Positions 1-11,985 of a stretch of 64,000 bases of DNA are shown here, piece by piece. The notes beneath the pieces were generated by a model that saw only the letters and a program-made list of their open reading frames with translations, did not search any database and was not told the origin of the DNA. Location of the stretch: assembly GCA_003996215.1 (NCBI GenBank), contig QJPP01001782.1, forward strand, positions 62,001-126,000. Reading direction: 5' to 3'. Source of the DNA: Jaltomata sinuosa. Its lineage: Eukaryota > Streptophyta > Magnoliopsida > Solanales > Solanaceae. Position 1 is the first letter of the stretch. The number at the start of each line of letters is the position of its first letter. Both the position numbers and the translations under genes were made by a program.

Positions 1-695
1 ATTGGAAGTTCACCAATAAAAGAACAAGCCTCTAAAGCTAGAGATTCAAGAATCACACAACATGAAAATATTTTTTTAATAAAATAAGGTACGAAGCGAA
101 CCTTAGTTAGATTAAGAGATTTTAAGAATTGTAAACCTTTAATTTTTGATGATAGATATAACTCACAATAAATTAATTTTAGAACACAAAGAGTTTCAAC
201 GTCGATGAACTCGACATGTAGGCAGTGAAAAGATTCATTATTAAATTCAGTTGTATGTAGCTCAAGCTCTTCTAGACTCTTTGATGCAACATATCTAATA
301 CGCGCTATAAAAAATGCGAGTACTTTGTTGGCTCATGAATATAAAGCTGAAAATTATGATTTTTTTCACGTAAATGATTACTAAAGATATTATTAATAAT
401 TGTGATCTCTTCTCTACCTTTTCGGAAACAATTTAGCCTAAAAGCTCTATTAAATTAAAGATTACGAATATATAACTCTGAATTTAAATATGATTTAGCA
501 ACTAGATAAGAAGAAATAACATGTTTGATAGGTAAGAAAGTGAAAATTCTATGAACAACTTCATTAGAAAGATAAACAGTAGAATAATTATTATTGGACT
601 CATCATCATTATTTTTTTTCCACAAAATTTCTTCTAAATCTTTTTGTACCAGATAATACTAAAACTCCCTTTATTTTAGATCTTGAAGCTTCCAT
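1..695 (-). pseudogene. F-box/LRR protein gene relic, runs off the left edge
   Basis: Reading the minus strand from a possible ATG at 693-695, a short N-terminus leads into an F-box-like segment at about 590-480 (LSNEVVHRIFTFLPIKHV, which matches the usual LPxE-hhxxILSFLPhKxh pattern). Further on come leucine-rich stretches such as SLEELELHTTEFNNESF (about 280-225) and LKSLNLTKVRF / ILESLALEACSF (about 125-10), typical of plant F-box proteins with LRR/FBD tails that serve as substrate receptors of SCF ubiquitin ligases. The frame is broken. There is a shift in the T/A homopolymer near 611-619, an in-frame stop near 455, and another shift near 305-315. The C-terminal part lies outside the window. 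It is probably a dead copy of a large, fast-evolving plant family. Assignment rests on motif recognition only. Confidence 0.6.
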
Positions 696-2008
696 TACTG
701 TTTTTTTCTAAATTAAAAGAGATTTATTTTAAGACAAGATGTAAATATATAAATAAGGAGAAAATACTAAACCAAGATATGAGAAGACAACGCGAGAAAC
801 CTATGTATTTATAGTATAAGAATTGTGGAGGTATTTAAGAGATTTTAAATACAATCAACAAGTTATTTTAATTTATTTTTTATTTGTATAAAGCAAAAAA
901 AAAATAGTCAAATTTCATAATAATTTATAGTTATAGATTATGAAAATTATGGCGTTTTTCTTGAATTCGGAACCAAAAATTATATTCTATAATTAAATAC
1001 AAAATTTGAGAATAATATAAGAGGCAAATAAAATTTAATAAAAGTTATTTGTTGTTATTAATTCAAAGTTCAAGTTCGAAATTTGAATTAACATGAAGTA
1101 TCTGAGTTTCATAATTCATTCAAAATTAATTAATAAAAAAATTTACAATATAAAATTCACGTGACTGGTAAATGAAGTAAAACAAGATAAATTTTTCATA
1201 TGAATGTTGATCATATAAGACAAAATAATGTTGACATAAGATTTCACATATGGTATATAAAATATATATTAGGAGCAACTAGGTTAAATATATGTAAGTT
1301 AAAATGCTCGTAAGGTAGGCAATCACAAAGTAATTTTATTTGTATAAATAATCTCTAAAATTATTTTGTTTATCGATCTCCTATAGAATTTAATTGATCT
1401 CTAGCTTGCAATTAAGGTCATATAATTAGAAGAACATTTATAACAGGTCATAAAATCGATCTTTCCATTATATTAACTAGTTTCTGATCTTCTCATAATA
1501 CTCAACATGTTGCAATTACTTGAGCATTTATTATTGAGTTTTTTCAAGTTTATAATTTTAAATAACATCTTGACCCCAAAAGCAGAGTAATAACTTGAGT
1601 ATTTATCATTGAAAAAATATATTTCATATGAATTCAAATCATCAAATTAGGAGAATTTTTTTACAACGTAGTAGAAGTAAATAATTTGGATAATCAGTCA
1701 AAAATAGGACACATTTTTCATTATGTTGATCATGTTTGCTTAGTGAAGTACTTCTTCCGTTTCATTTTGATTGTCACTTTAACTTAAAGAAATTATTCCA
1801 AGATAATTATTATCACTTTAAAATTTCATGATTAAATCTAACTATATGTTTATTATTAAAAGTTAATTCTTCTTAATGAGCATAAAAAGAGCTAAAGCGA
1901 TGGAGAAAGTAATAGTGTATAAAAATAGGGGAAAGAAAAAAAAATCTGATTGTGATGCAGAAAAATTCAAGATTAAAAGCTAATTCATTAATGTCCTTTT
2001 ATTTCTAC
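696..2008. other. AT-rich intergenic sequence
   Basis: No coding signal is seen on either strand. The part just upstream of the F-box relic (700-880) could hold its old promoter, but I see no decisive element. A weak MITE-like segment is listed separately. The stretch ends at the ACAAT target-site repeat (2009-2013) of the next element. Confidence 0.6.
1749..1911. mobile_element. Possible Stowaway-like MITE
   Basis: The segment is bounded by TA on both sides. It starts CTTCTTCCGTTTC and ends with GATGGAGAAAG, so its ends are loosely inverted copies resembling the CTCCCTCCGTTTC ends of plant Stowaway elements. It is about 160 bp and AT-rich, which fits the class. The terminal match is weak, so this is tentative. 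Confidence 0.33.
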
Positions 2009-2382
2009 ACAATTGTAATGATCGGGTCCGTCGTTACTGAAAAATTATTCATGCCAATTTTTAGAGTTAGAAAACTCCGGGTTTGGAAGTTTGAAATTCT
2101 GGACTAGGCTAGTCTCAGCTGGATTTGGAGAGAGGTATGGTCTAGGGCAATCCGGGTAAGGATTGGGTTAGATGTCTTGGTTCGAGCTAGTTTTCCTTGT
2201 AGCTAAGACATAAAGGAGTCTGGGGGACTTTTCGGAATTGAATTCGGGTAAGTAAAACTTCCGGAATCGAGGTTGACGTGAAGGGGTTATTTCGGAACGT
2301 CAAAAAAATAAGTGTGTTATAAAATAGACTAGTTTTAGAGATTTTACGACTTTCTGTCCGTTGTCAACTGCTATGGCAGTTG

Positions 2383-2525
2383 ACACTCCACCATAGCGAC
2401 CTCCGCTGTAGTGGAGAAATTACCGCCACAGCGGAAGTCGTCGGTCAGCCTCCGCCATAGCGGATGACTCCGCTACAGTGGTACCGCTATAGCGGAGCGG
2501 ACCTCTATAGCGGAGCGTGATGAGA
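2383..2525. repeat. Palindrome cluster (CCGCTATAGCGG type) in LTR of element A
   Basis: Several imperfect copies of a CGCTATAGCGG word lie within about 140 bp. The best is a perfect 12-bp palindrome CCGCTATAGCGG at 2484-2495, followed by CTATAGCGGAGCG at about 2504-2516. The location in the first quarter of the LTR suggests U3. The function is unknown; see findings. Confidence 0.85.
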
Positions 2526-3254
2526 ATTAATGCAGAAATTTTCCCAAAATAGTTCAGTTTTTCTGCACTCGTTTTGGGAGAAGAAGGGGGCAATTTTGAG
2601 TGATTTCTACCAGTTTTCCACTATTTTTCGTCCTAAAGGTAAGGATTCTACTCCCCATACTTCGTGATATCTTTCCTATGTTATAGAATTGCTAGGGTTG
2701 GACTTGGAGAAAGGTTTGGGATGATCTAGAAATGGTAGAATCCGGGGAAAAAGGGGATTCTAGGGTGCTAGAGTTCTTGGGTCTTGATTCTTGATAATGA
2801 GTGATGATCATTTAGCCATAATTCTCTAGGGAAACTCATAAAAATAATGAATTTAGGGAATTAATTGTGGAAAAGCTCGGAAAAGGGTGGAATGATCATG
2901 GTTGTCCTGGGGTTTGAGATTTTTCATAATTCAGATAATTTGTAGGCCATGAGGATTGATTTTTGGTTACTGTCTGATTGTTTCTAGACCAAGAACAAGC
3001 AAGGGATCCTGATAGAGGAAAAGCTCCGGCACTGTAGAGCTTTCTTATTCGAGGTAGGTTATTGTTATTGATTCCTGTATGCATTGTATGTTTGTGTACT
3101 CATGTCTAAGTATTTGTATGGTTTGCATTGCTTAGAGAATGATTTAGGAATGTCCAAAAGTCCTATTTTTCAGTCTTGTGAAATGAACTAAGTGTTATTG
3201 CTTGTTGGTCTACAAGTGTTGATTGTTCATTGTTTGTGACTGTGAATTTATGTG

Positions 3255-3452
3255 ACATTTGGTTGGCTCAGGTACCACGCCTGGTATGGGAAATACTAAC
3301 GGTTGGCTCGAGTACCACGCCTGGTACGGGAAATACTAATGGTTGGCTCGGGTACCACACCTGGTACGGGATAATACTAACGGTTGGCTCGAGTACCATG
3401 CCTGGTATGGGATAACACTAATGGTTGGCTCGGGTATCACGCCTGATACGAA
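3255..3452 (+). repeat. 40-41 bp minisatellite with GTACCACGCCTGGTAC dyads in LTR
   Basis: About five head-to-tail copies of a 40-41 bp unit beginning GGTTGGCTCG (for example at 3301, 3341, 3382 and 3423). Each carries GTACCACGCCTGGTAC, a 6-bp perfect inverted repeat with a 4-base loop. The same array is found in the 3' LTR and, inverted, in the LTRs of elements B and E. Confidence 0.9.
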
Positions 3453-4288
3453 TTTACTTTATTGTATTGTTGCATCTTTATTAATGGTTCCCTGAGTGGA
3501 TCGAGTTGTATTTATGAATTGTGGTTGTGTATTTTTGGTCCTTGAGAGGCCGGGTTGTTACATTGCTTTATGAGTTTGGTCTTGGTGTAGGCCGGGTTGT
3601 ACGTCTGACACTTAGGTGTTGTCTAGAGGGGATCCAGGGTGGGTTTGAGATATGTAACGAGGTATAATTGTTATTGTTGTGGATTATTGATCATCACTGT
3701 GAAGTGATTTACATGTGGGACAAGTTAGGTAGAGACTTGTAGTCTAGGAATACCTGTTGACTTGCCTATGTGTTTCTGTACTCTTACTTGATTGTTGTAC
3801 TACTCATGCACTGTTTATTTGGAACTGGCTGATGATCCTACCAGTACACGGTGGTTGTGTATTGATACTGTACTTGCTTGTCTTTTTGTGAGTACAGGAA
3901 ATCTTCCGGTGGTTGATGCACGACCTCACTTGTAGGCCTGACACTTCGAGATATCAAGAGTGAGCTGTTCGACTAAGCTGCCTTGATTTCCATCTATCTG
4001 AGTTGTAGCCCATTTGTTTCGGGCTTAGACTATTTCTGTATTTGGGGTTGCATCCCCGTACTCTAGTTTTGGTAGATGTTTTTGGTACAATGACTTTCAG
4101 ATTCTAGGGAGGAATTTTCACAGGTTATATTTATTTTATAGAGTTGATTTTAGTATGATTGATTGCTAGTTTAAATTTCTGCACACTGGTTTTAAGCTGT
4201 TAGGCTGTGCTAAGAGTTGGACTCTATTGGTTCGCTCATCCGGGGGTTGGGTGGGTGCCACTCACGGCGATCTGGGTCATGACAAAGA

Positions 4289-4306
4289 TGGTATCAGAGC
4301 CCTAGG
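4289..4306 (+). other. Primer binding site of element A (tRNA-iMet type)
   Basis: TGGTATCAGAGCC begins four bases after the 5' LTR end. This complements the 3' end of plant initiator methionine tRNA, the usual primer for chromoviruses. Confidence 0.9.
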
Positions 4307-4481
4307 TTCGTTGATCTCGTCGTACCAAAATAGGTCTAGTAGAGTCTTGCGAAATGGTGCGGAGACGTCCGTACTTTTTTTCGAGAGGCTATAGGACTTT
4401 AGGAAACTATCTCTTCTTTCTTCCATCGTGCTATAACTTGATTCCAATTGGTATCTGATTCTTTAACTCTTCTATCCGCAG

Positions 4482-5890
4482 ATGGTTAACATAAGGAACA
4501 ATAGAGCTAGACCGGCGGTCCCAGCAGCGGGCCCGGCTGTCCGTGGTAGAGGCAGGGGAAGGGGCAGAGGATGAGGTAGAGCCACACCCGCCAGGGGTGG
4601 GGCTCAAGCGGCTGCAGGAGCGCGAGAGGCAACCCCTCCCCCACCTCAAGAGCAGGTTGTCGAGGATGTGGAAGGTGTTGTGGAGGATGAATAGGCGCAA
4701 GGGGAGGCAGAGGTGGCACCGGCTGGAGGTGTAGGCCTTCCCTCTCTGACGCCCGAAGCATTTTAGCAGGCTTGGAACTTCTTGAGTGGTTTGGTTGATG
4801 CTGGAGCCATACCTGCGGGTGTTGCAAATCAGGATTTGGGCACTCAACCAGCAGATCCTACGGCTCCCAGGATGGATGCAGCTTCAGGCCCAGGTGACTT
4901 CTTCAGGCCAATGCTAGGCCCAGTGATGATAGGAAATGAACATGAGATGCTGACCAAGTTTCTCAAGCTGAAACCTCCTACGTTTCAGGGTACTGATAGG
5001 GAAGATGCTTATGAGTTCATACTGGATTGTTATGAGAGGCTGCATAAGCTGGGCATTGTGCAACATTATGGGGTTGAGTTCATCACATTTCAGCTGCAGG
5101 GTGATGCCAAGCAGTGGTGGAGATCTCATGTGGAGTGTCGATCATCTGTTTTGGTCCTACTGACTTGGGAGCATTTTCACGCTCTTTTCTTAGAGAAGTA
5201 CGTGCCCCGTACTTTGAGGGACCAGAAAAAGGATGAATTCTTGAATTTGGAGCAGGGTAGCATGTCAGTCTCTGCTTACGAGGTAAAATTTCATGCCTTG
5301 TATTATTTTGCTACACAGTTTCTGGGTTCCGGGAGGAGGGGGTTCGATTGTTTGTCAAGGGTTTAAATACTGAGCTTCAGGTATTGTATGTGCATATGAC
5401 TTCTTCAGGAAATGGTTTCAACGAAGGGGCAAATTATGTGAAAAAACTTGAGGGAGTCAGGTAGGCGGGGCAGGCTAAGGTGTTAGCCAAGAAGCCCCAG
5501 AATGAGGGATATTATGGTGGTTCATACTCCAGGGGTTAGAATCAGTAGGTATACTTAGCCCGTCCTATTCAGTTAGCTCTGCCAGCTGCTGCAGGTGGTC
5601 GTCCGGGAGCTAATCAACAGTTTTCAGCTCCTAAGGGCCAAGAAGCTTCTTATTCATCTGCTGGCAGGCCTACACTTGATCGTGGTTGTTTCTATTGTGG
5701 TGATCTGGGCCAGTTTAAGAGGGAGTGCCCTCATAGGCAGACCGATAATCAGGTTCAGCCGCACCCCAAGGCTGTGGTCCCGATAGGTAGAGGTGGTCAT
5801 GCTAGAGGTCATCCACAGGGTGGGCGAGGTAACTTTCAGGGAAGTCGGGGAGAAAGAGGAAACGGCGGCGCGGGTAGGGGTACGGCGTAA
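4482..5890 (+). pseudogene. gag of element A (broken)
   Basis: Gag forms the cytoplasmic particle that packages the element RNA. The start at 4482 (MVNIRNNRARP) is chosen because it opens the same frame as the core. An Arg-Gly run follows (RGRGRGRGRG, about 4543-4572) and is interrupted by in-frame stops. The retrotransposon gag core is readable from about 4782 to 5366, with LTKFLKLKPPTFQGTDREDA and later WWRSHVECRS. A frameshift near 5330 moves the frame. The zinc knuckle follows at about 5687-5728 as CFYCGDLGQFKREC; the conserved His of CX2CX4HX4C is Gln here, so zinc binding is probably lost. A Gly/Arg-rich tail leads into the protease. Related to the gag of element B, whose knuckle keeps His. 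Confidence 0.88.
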
Positions 5891-7860
5891 CCGGCCAGGT
5901 AGGTTGCCCGGATTGATGACCGGGCTCAGTGTTATGCATTTTCAAGGAGGACCGAGGCTGAGGCATCTGATGCGGTGATCACAGGTACCATTATTGCCTG
6001 TGATAAAAGCGCATCGGTATTATTTGACCCAGGTTCTACATATTCTTATGTGTCTGTGAGTTTTGCATTGGGTCTGGACTTGACATGTGATATCCTTGAT
6101 TCCCCTATCCATGTTTCTACTCTAGTTGGAGAGTCGGTAACTATGACTCATGTTTATCATAATTGCTCGGTTATATTTGTGGGGTTGCAAACTTGGGTAG
6201 ACTTAGTAATTCTGGATATGGTTGACTTTGATATTATTTTGGGCATAACCTGGTTATCCCTGTATCATCTTGTGTTGAACTGTAACACCAAGACTGTGGC
6301 TCTAGAGATTCCGGGTAAGGACATGCTAGAGTGGAAAGGTGTGTATAGGTCTAAGCCGACCAAAATTATATCATTCGTTCGGGCTAGGAAGCTAGTGGGG
6401 AGAGGGTGTTTAGCCTTTTTGGCTCATCTCCGGGATGATAGTGTGGAGTCCCCATCTATTGAAGTTCCAGCTGTTTCAGAGTTTCGAGAGGTGTTTCCAG
6501 TGGATTTGCCTGGTATGCCTCTGGACAGGGATATTGACTTTTGTATTGACTTGGAGCCGGGCACTCGTCCCATTTCCATTCCTCCGTATCATATGGCTCC
6601 GGTAGAGTTGAGGGAACTTAAGACTCAGCTTCAGTAACTCCTAGATAAATGATTTATCCATCCCAGTGCTTTGCCTTGGGGGTGCTTCGATATTGTTAGT
6701 AAAGAAGAAGGATGGTAGTATGCAGATGTGCATAGATTACAGGCAGTTGAACAAGGTTACCATCCGGAATAAGTCCCTCTACCCCGTATTGATGATCTGT
6801 TTGACCAGTTACAGAGTGCGTCAGTGTTTTCAAAAATTAACTTGAGGTTAGGGTATTAGCAGTTGAAAATTAGGCCCGAGGATGTTCCTAAGACTGCTTT
6901 TTGGACTCGGCATGGGCATTATGAGTTCTTAGTGATGTCGTTTGGGTTGACCAATGCACCAACGACATTCATGAGCTTAATGAATGGGGTATTTAAGTCA
7001 TATTTGGATTCTTTCGTCATTGTTTTTATTGATGATATTTTGATCTACTCCAAGAGTAGGGAGGAGCATGCTAAACATCTCCGTATAGTGTTGGACATTT
7101 TGAGACATCAAAAGCTCTATGCAAAGTTCTCCAAGTTGCGAATTTTGGTTGACTTCAGTTGCATTCTTGGGGCATATAGTGTCAGAACAGGGGGTGATGG
7201 TAGATCCCCAAAAGATAGAGGCAATCAAGAGTTGGGCACGGCCTAGCTCTGTAACTGAGGTGAGGAGTTTTGTTGGGCTCGCAGGTTATTACAGGAGGTT
7301 TGTTCAGGATTTTGCATCCATTGCTGCTCACTTGACAAGGCTGACACAAAAAGATGTACCATTTTTATGGTCCGACAAGTGCGAGGAGAGCTTCTAAAAG
7401 CTCATGACACTTCTGACCACGGCTCCTATTTTGTCCTTGCCTGTTGAAGGTAAAGACTTTATTGTTTACTGTGATGCTTCACATTCTGGTTTGGGTGTTA
7501 TGTTGATGCAGGATAGGAATGTGCTAGCCTATGCTTCTAGGCAGTTGAAGGTGCATGAGAGAAACTATTTGACTCATGATTTAGAGTTGGCAGCGGTGGT
7601 CTTTGCACAAAGATTTGGAGACACTATCTTTATGGTGTCAAGTGTGAGGTGTTCACTGATCATCGCAGCCTATAACATGTTTTCACTCAGAAGGACTTGA
7701 ATCTGAGGCAGAGAATATGGATGGAGTTGTTGAAGGACTATGATGTGACTATTCAGTACCATCCGGGTAAGGCTAATGTGGTGGCAGACGCATTGAGCTG
7801 GAAAATAGTTAGCATGGGTAGTTTGGCTTGTTTGGGGGTGTCCAAACGACCACTGGCAAG
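5891..7860 (+). pseudogene. Protease - reverse transcriptase - RNase H of element A (broken)
   Basis: The aspartic protease segment (about 5975-6380) has the active-site stretch SVLFDPGSTYSYVS and the downstream DIILGITWL. The RT starts near 6470 (FPVDLPGMPLDRDIDF). Its catalytic core at about 6930-7050 reads FLVMSFGLTNAP and VFIDDILIYS, so both YxDD-type aspartates are kept. RNase H (about 7400-7800) keeps DASHSGLG and the DLELAA glutamate. The reading frame is lost by stops near 6635, 6650 and 6857 and by frameshifts near 6690, 7135 and 7610. Products would have matured Gag and copied RNA to DNA inside the particle. The stop positions make expression of a polyprotein impossible. Confidence 0.88.
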
Positions 7861-9415
7861 GAAATTTAGGCCTTGAAGTCAAAGTTCATGCACTTGGGTA
7901 TTTCAGAACAAGGTGGGATTTTGGCTAGTATTGAGGTCAAATCCACAGTCATAGAGGAGATAAAGTCCAAACAGTTTCAGGATTCACAGTTGAGCAGGCT
8001 TCGGAGCAAGGCAATATCTGAATAGTCCGGGGATGCCATGTTGGATTCTGGCAGTGTGTTCAATTTTAGAGGAAGGATATGTGTTCCTCGGGTTGATGAA
8101 ATGATTCAGAAGGTGTTGGCAGAGGCTCATGGTTCGCAGTATTCAATTCATCTGGGTGTAACCAAGATGTACAGAAATTTAAGGGAACTTTATTGGTGGC
8201 TTGGGATGAAAAGGCACATAGATGATTTTATGTCAAAATGTCAGAATTTCCAGCAGGTAAAGTTTGAGCACCAGAGACCTGCAGGACTAATTCAGAGGAT
8301 GCCTATTCCAGAGTAGAATTGGGAGAGAATAGCCATGGATTTTGTGGTGGGTCTCCCCAAGACTTTGGGGAAGTATGACTCTATTTGGGTCATTGTTGAC
8401 AGGCTGACCAAGTCAGATCACTTCATTCCGGTCAAGGTGGATTACAATTAACAACAATTGGCTAAGATCTACGTGAAGAAAATTGTGAGATTGCACGGGG
8501 TACCACTGTCCATTATTTCAGACAGGGTACGTAGTTTACCTCCAAGTTTTGGGGCAAGTTGCATGATGAGTTGGGCATTCAACTCACCTTTAGTACAACC
8601 TTCCATCCTCATACTGATGGTCAGTCAGAGAGGATGATTCAGGTATTGGAGGACATGCTGAGAGCATGTGTGATTGACTTCGGGGGTCACTGGGACCAGT
8701 TTCTACCGTTGTGTGAGTTTTCATACAACAATAACTACCACTCCAGTATCGACATGGCACTGTTCGAGGCTCTATATGGGAGGAGTTATAGGTCACCAAT
8801 TGGGTGGTTTGAAAAAGGCGATGTAAAGCCTTTGGGCGTAGACTTGGTAAGGTAAGCGCAAGAAAAGGTAAGAGGCATTCAGACCAAGTTACTAGCTGCC
8901 CAAAGCAGGCACAAGGAATATGTGGATCGCAAGGTAAGAGACATGGAATTTCAAATTGGTGAGAAAGTATTGTTGAAAGTATCACCAATGAAGAGTGTTA
9001 TGCGTTTTGATAAGAGGGGAAAGCTCATCCCTCGGTTCATCACCATTTGAGATTCTTGAGATTGTAGGGCCCATCGCTTGCAGATTGGCAATGCCGCCCA
9101 GTCTGTCGGGTGTCCATCCAGTGTTTCACATATCCATAATAAAGCGATACCATGGGGATGGGGACTACATCATCAAGTGGGATGAGGTATTACTTGATAA
9201 TGATCTTCGCTATGAAAAGGAGCCAATTTTGATTCTTGATTGGGATGTTCGAAAATTTAGGGCAAAAAGTGATCAGTATGGTAAGGGTTCAATGGAAGCA
9301 TCGTCCGATTGAGGAATCCACTTGGGAAACCGACAGGGACATAAGGTACAAGTACTCTCACTTGTTTGAGGATACAGGTACTGCTCTTTTTGCTCTTTAC
9401 TTTTTGTATTTTTGA
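7861..9415 (+). pseudogene. Integrase and chromodomain of element A (broken)
   Basis: The N-terminal zinc finger (about 8130-8260) keeps its histidines, but its C-x2-C reads CQNF. The core DDE domain shows MDFVVGLPKTLG (about 8335), ISDRV (about 8513, frameshifted just after) and a kept catalytic Glu in GQSERMIQVLEDML (about 8619-8660). ALYGRSYRSPIGWFE is the conserved block before the C-terminal domain. VHPVFHISIIKRYHGDGD (about 9110) leads to a chromodomain (about 9210-9385) with ILDWDVRKF and, in a shifted frame, QWKHRPIEESTWE. Chromodomains of this class steer integration to heterochromatin. The pol frame would end near 9415. Confidence 0.85.
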
Positions 9416-9455
9416 GTTTGATCATTCGGGGACGAATGATGGATAAATTGGTATC

Positions 9456-11728
9456 TGTTATAACGACCGGGTCCATCATTATGGGAAAATAATTCATGCA
9501 AATTTTTAGGGTTAGAAAACTCTGGGTTTGACAGTTTGAAATTCTGGGCTAAGCTAGTCTCGGCTGGATTTGGAGCGAGGTATGGTCTAGGGAAATCCTG
9601 GTAAGGATTGGATTAGATGCCTTGGTTCAATCTAGTTTTCCTTGTAGCTAAGACATAAAGGAGTCCGGGGGACTTTTCAAAATCGAATTCGGGTAAGTAA
9701 AACTCCCGAAATTGAGGTTGACGTGAAGAGGTTGTTTTGGGATGTCAAAAAAATAAGTGTGTTATATAATAGACTAGTTTTGGAGATTTTACGACTTTCT
9801 CTCCCGTGTCAACCACTACGGCAGTTGAAACTCCACCATAGAGACCTCCACTGTAGCAGAGAAATTACCGCTACAATGGAAGTCAACGTCGGTCAGTCTC
9901 TGCCATAGCGGATGACTCTGCTACGGTGGTACCGCTATAGTAGAGTGGACCGCTATAGCAGAGCGTGACTGGAATTAATGCAGAAATTTCTCCAAAATAG
10001 TTCAGTTTTTCTGCACTCATTTTGGGAGAAGAAGGGGACGATTTTAGGCGATTTCTACCAGTTTTCCACTATTTTTCATCCTAAAGGTAAGGATTCTACT
10101 CCCCAAACTTCATGATATCTTTTCTATGCTATAGAATTGCTAAGGGTGGACTTGGGGAAAGGTTTGGGATGACCTATAAATGGTAGAATCTGGGAAAAAA
10201 GAGGATTCTATGGTGCTAAAGTTCTTGGGTCTTGATTCTTGATAATGGGTGATGATCATTTAGCCATAATTCTCTAGGGGAACCCGTAAAAATGATGAAT
10301 TTAGGGAATTAATGGTGGAAAAGTTCGAGAAGGGATGGAATGATCATGGTTGGCCTGGGGTTTGGGATTTTTCATAATCCGGGTAATTTGTAGGCCATGA
10401 GGATTGATTTTTGGTTACTGTGTAATTGTTTCTAGACCAAGAACAAACAAGGGATCCTGAAAGGGGAAAAGCTCCGGCACTGTAAAGCTTGCTTATTCGA
10501 GGTAGGTGATGGTTATTGATTCCTGTATGCATTGTATGTTTGTGTACTCATGTCTAAGTATTTGTATAGTTTGCATTGCTTAGGGAATGATTTAGAAATG
10601 TCCAAAAGTCCTATTTTTCAGTCTTGTGAAATAAACTAAGTGTTATTGCTTGTTGGTCTACAAGTGTTGATTATTCATTATTTGTGACTGTGAATTTATG
10701 TGACATTCGATTAGCTAGGGTACCACGCCTGGAACGGAAAATACTAACGGTTGGATCAGGTACCACGCCTGGTATGAGAAATACTAACAGTTAGCTCGAG
10801 TACCACGCCTAGTATGGGATAATACTAACGGTTGGCTCGGGTACCACGCCTGGTACGGGATAACACTAACGGTTGGCTCGGGTACCATGCCTGATATGGG
10901 TTTACTTTATTGTATTATTGCATCTTTATTAATGGTTCCCTGAGTGAACCGAGTTGTGGTTATGAATTGTGGTTGTCTATTTTTGGTCCTTGAGAGGCCG
11001 GGTTGTTACATTGCTTTATGAGTTTGGCCTTGGTGTAGGTCGGGTTGTACGTCTGATACTTAGGTGTTGTCTAGAGGGGATCCAGGGTGGGTCTGGGATA
11101 TGTAACGAGGTATAATTATTATTGTTGTGGAATATTGATCATCACTGTGAAGTGATTTACATGTGGGACAAGTTAGGTAGAGACTTGTAGTCTAGGAATA
11201 CCTGTTGACTTGCCTATGTGTTTCTGTACTCTTACTTGATTGTTGTACTACTCATGCACTGTTCATTTGGAACTGGCTGATGATCCTATCAGTACACGGT
11301 GGTTGTGTACTTATACTGCACTTGCTTGTATTTTTGTGAGTACAGGAAATCTACCTGCGGTTGACGCACGACCTCACTTGTAGGCCTGACACTTCGAGAT
11401 ATCAAGGGTGAGCTAACCAAGCTGCCTTGATTTCCATCTATTTGAATTGTAGCCCATTTGTTTTGGGCTTAGACTATTTCTATATTTGGGGTTGCATCTC
11501 TGTACTCTAGTTTTGGTAGATGTTTTTGGTACGATGACTTTCAGATTCTAGGGAGGGATTTCCGGGGGATATATTTATTTTATAGAGTTGATTTTAGTAT
11601 GATTGATTGCTAGTATACATTTCTGCACACTGGTTTTAAGCTGTTAGGCTATGCTAAGAGTTGGACTCTATTGGTTCGCTCATCCGGAGGTTGGGTGGGT
11701 GTTACTCACGGCGGTCTTGGTCGTGTCA
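9456..11728 (+). repeat. 3' LTR of element A
   Basis: Starts TGTTATAACGACCGGGTCC and ends GGTCGTGTCA before the ACAAT repeat. It carries the same palindrome cluster (about 9826-9968, including CCGCTATAG and CTATAGCAGAGCG) and the same 40-bp minisatellite (about 10703-10902) as the 5' LTR. Confidence 0.92.
10703..10902 (+). repeat. 40-bp dyad minisatellite in 3' LTR of element A
   Basis: Five degenerate copies of the GGTTGGCTCGGGTACC unit, matching 3255-3452 in order and copy number. Confidence 0.85.
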
Positions 11729-11731
11729 ACA

Positions 11732-11985
11732 ATACTCCCTTTGTTCACTTTAACTTGTCCACACTTTGCACCGTCCCTTTGAAAAATAATAAATAAAGTG
11801 TATATTTTTTGTAATACTCATATTAATTAATGAATAATATCAATGAACTTAAGAAATAATTTGAAATGATAGTTAATATTAAAGGTCAGACAGAAAACTA
11901 AATTATTTTTATCTTGATATGCTAAAGTGGACAAATAAAAGTAAAAAAATATTTTTAATATAGTAAATAAATAAAATGAACGACA
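11732..11985. mobile_element. Decayed Stowaway-like MITE abutting element A
   Basis: Begins TACTCCCTTTGTTCACTT, the typical plant Stowaway end, and near the right side has TGGACAAATAAAAGT, an inverted match to ACTTTAACTTGTCCA at the left. The insertion repeat of element A (ACAAT) overlaps the TA at its left edge, so element A inserted right next to it. The right end is too decayed to fix exactly. Confidence 0.55.

Larger units (their letters stand above)
2014..4284 (+). repeat. 5' LTR of element A
   Basis: Starts TGTAATGATCGGGTCC and ends GGGTCATGACA directly before the primer site, and matches 9456-11728 over its whole length. It contains a CTATAGCGG-type palindrome cluster about 370-510 bp from its start and a 40-bp minisatellite about 1.24 kb from its start. 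The sequence GTGGGTGCCACTCACGGCG near the end is shared with the minus-strand LTRs of elements B and E, showing that these are related families. Confidence 0.92.
2014..11728 (+). mobile_element. Element A: decayed full-length Ty3/gypsy Tekay/Del-type chromovirus
   Basis: A complete 9.7 kb LTR retrotransposon flanked by the perfect 5-bp repeat ACAAT (2009-2013 and 11729-11733). It has two LTRs of about 2.27 kb with TG..CA ends, a tRNA-iMet type primer site, and coding order gag - protease - RT - RNase H - integrase - chromodomain. The order and the C-terminal chromodomain place it among chromoviruses, most like the Tekay/Del lineage. Every domain is interrupted by stops or frameshifts, so it cannot encode an active polyprotein. 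The two LTRs differ visibly in many places, indicating an old insertion. Confidence 0.92.

Noticed and set aside
3255..3452. CRISPR-like array, because of 40-bp regular repeats
   Set aside because: Repeats are contiguous, without unique spacers, lie inside an LTR of a plant retrotransposon and recur in both LTRs. They are a minisatellite.
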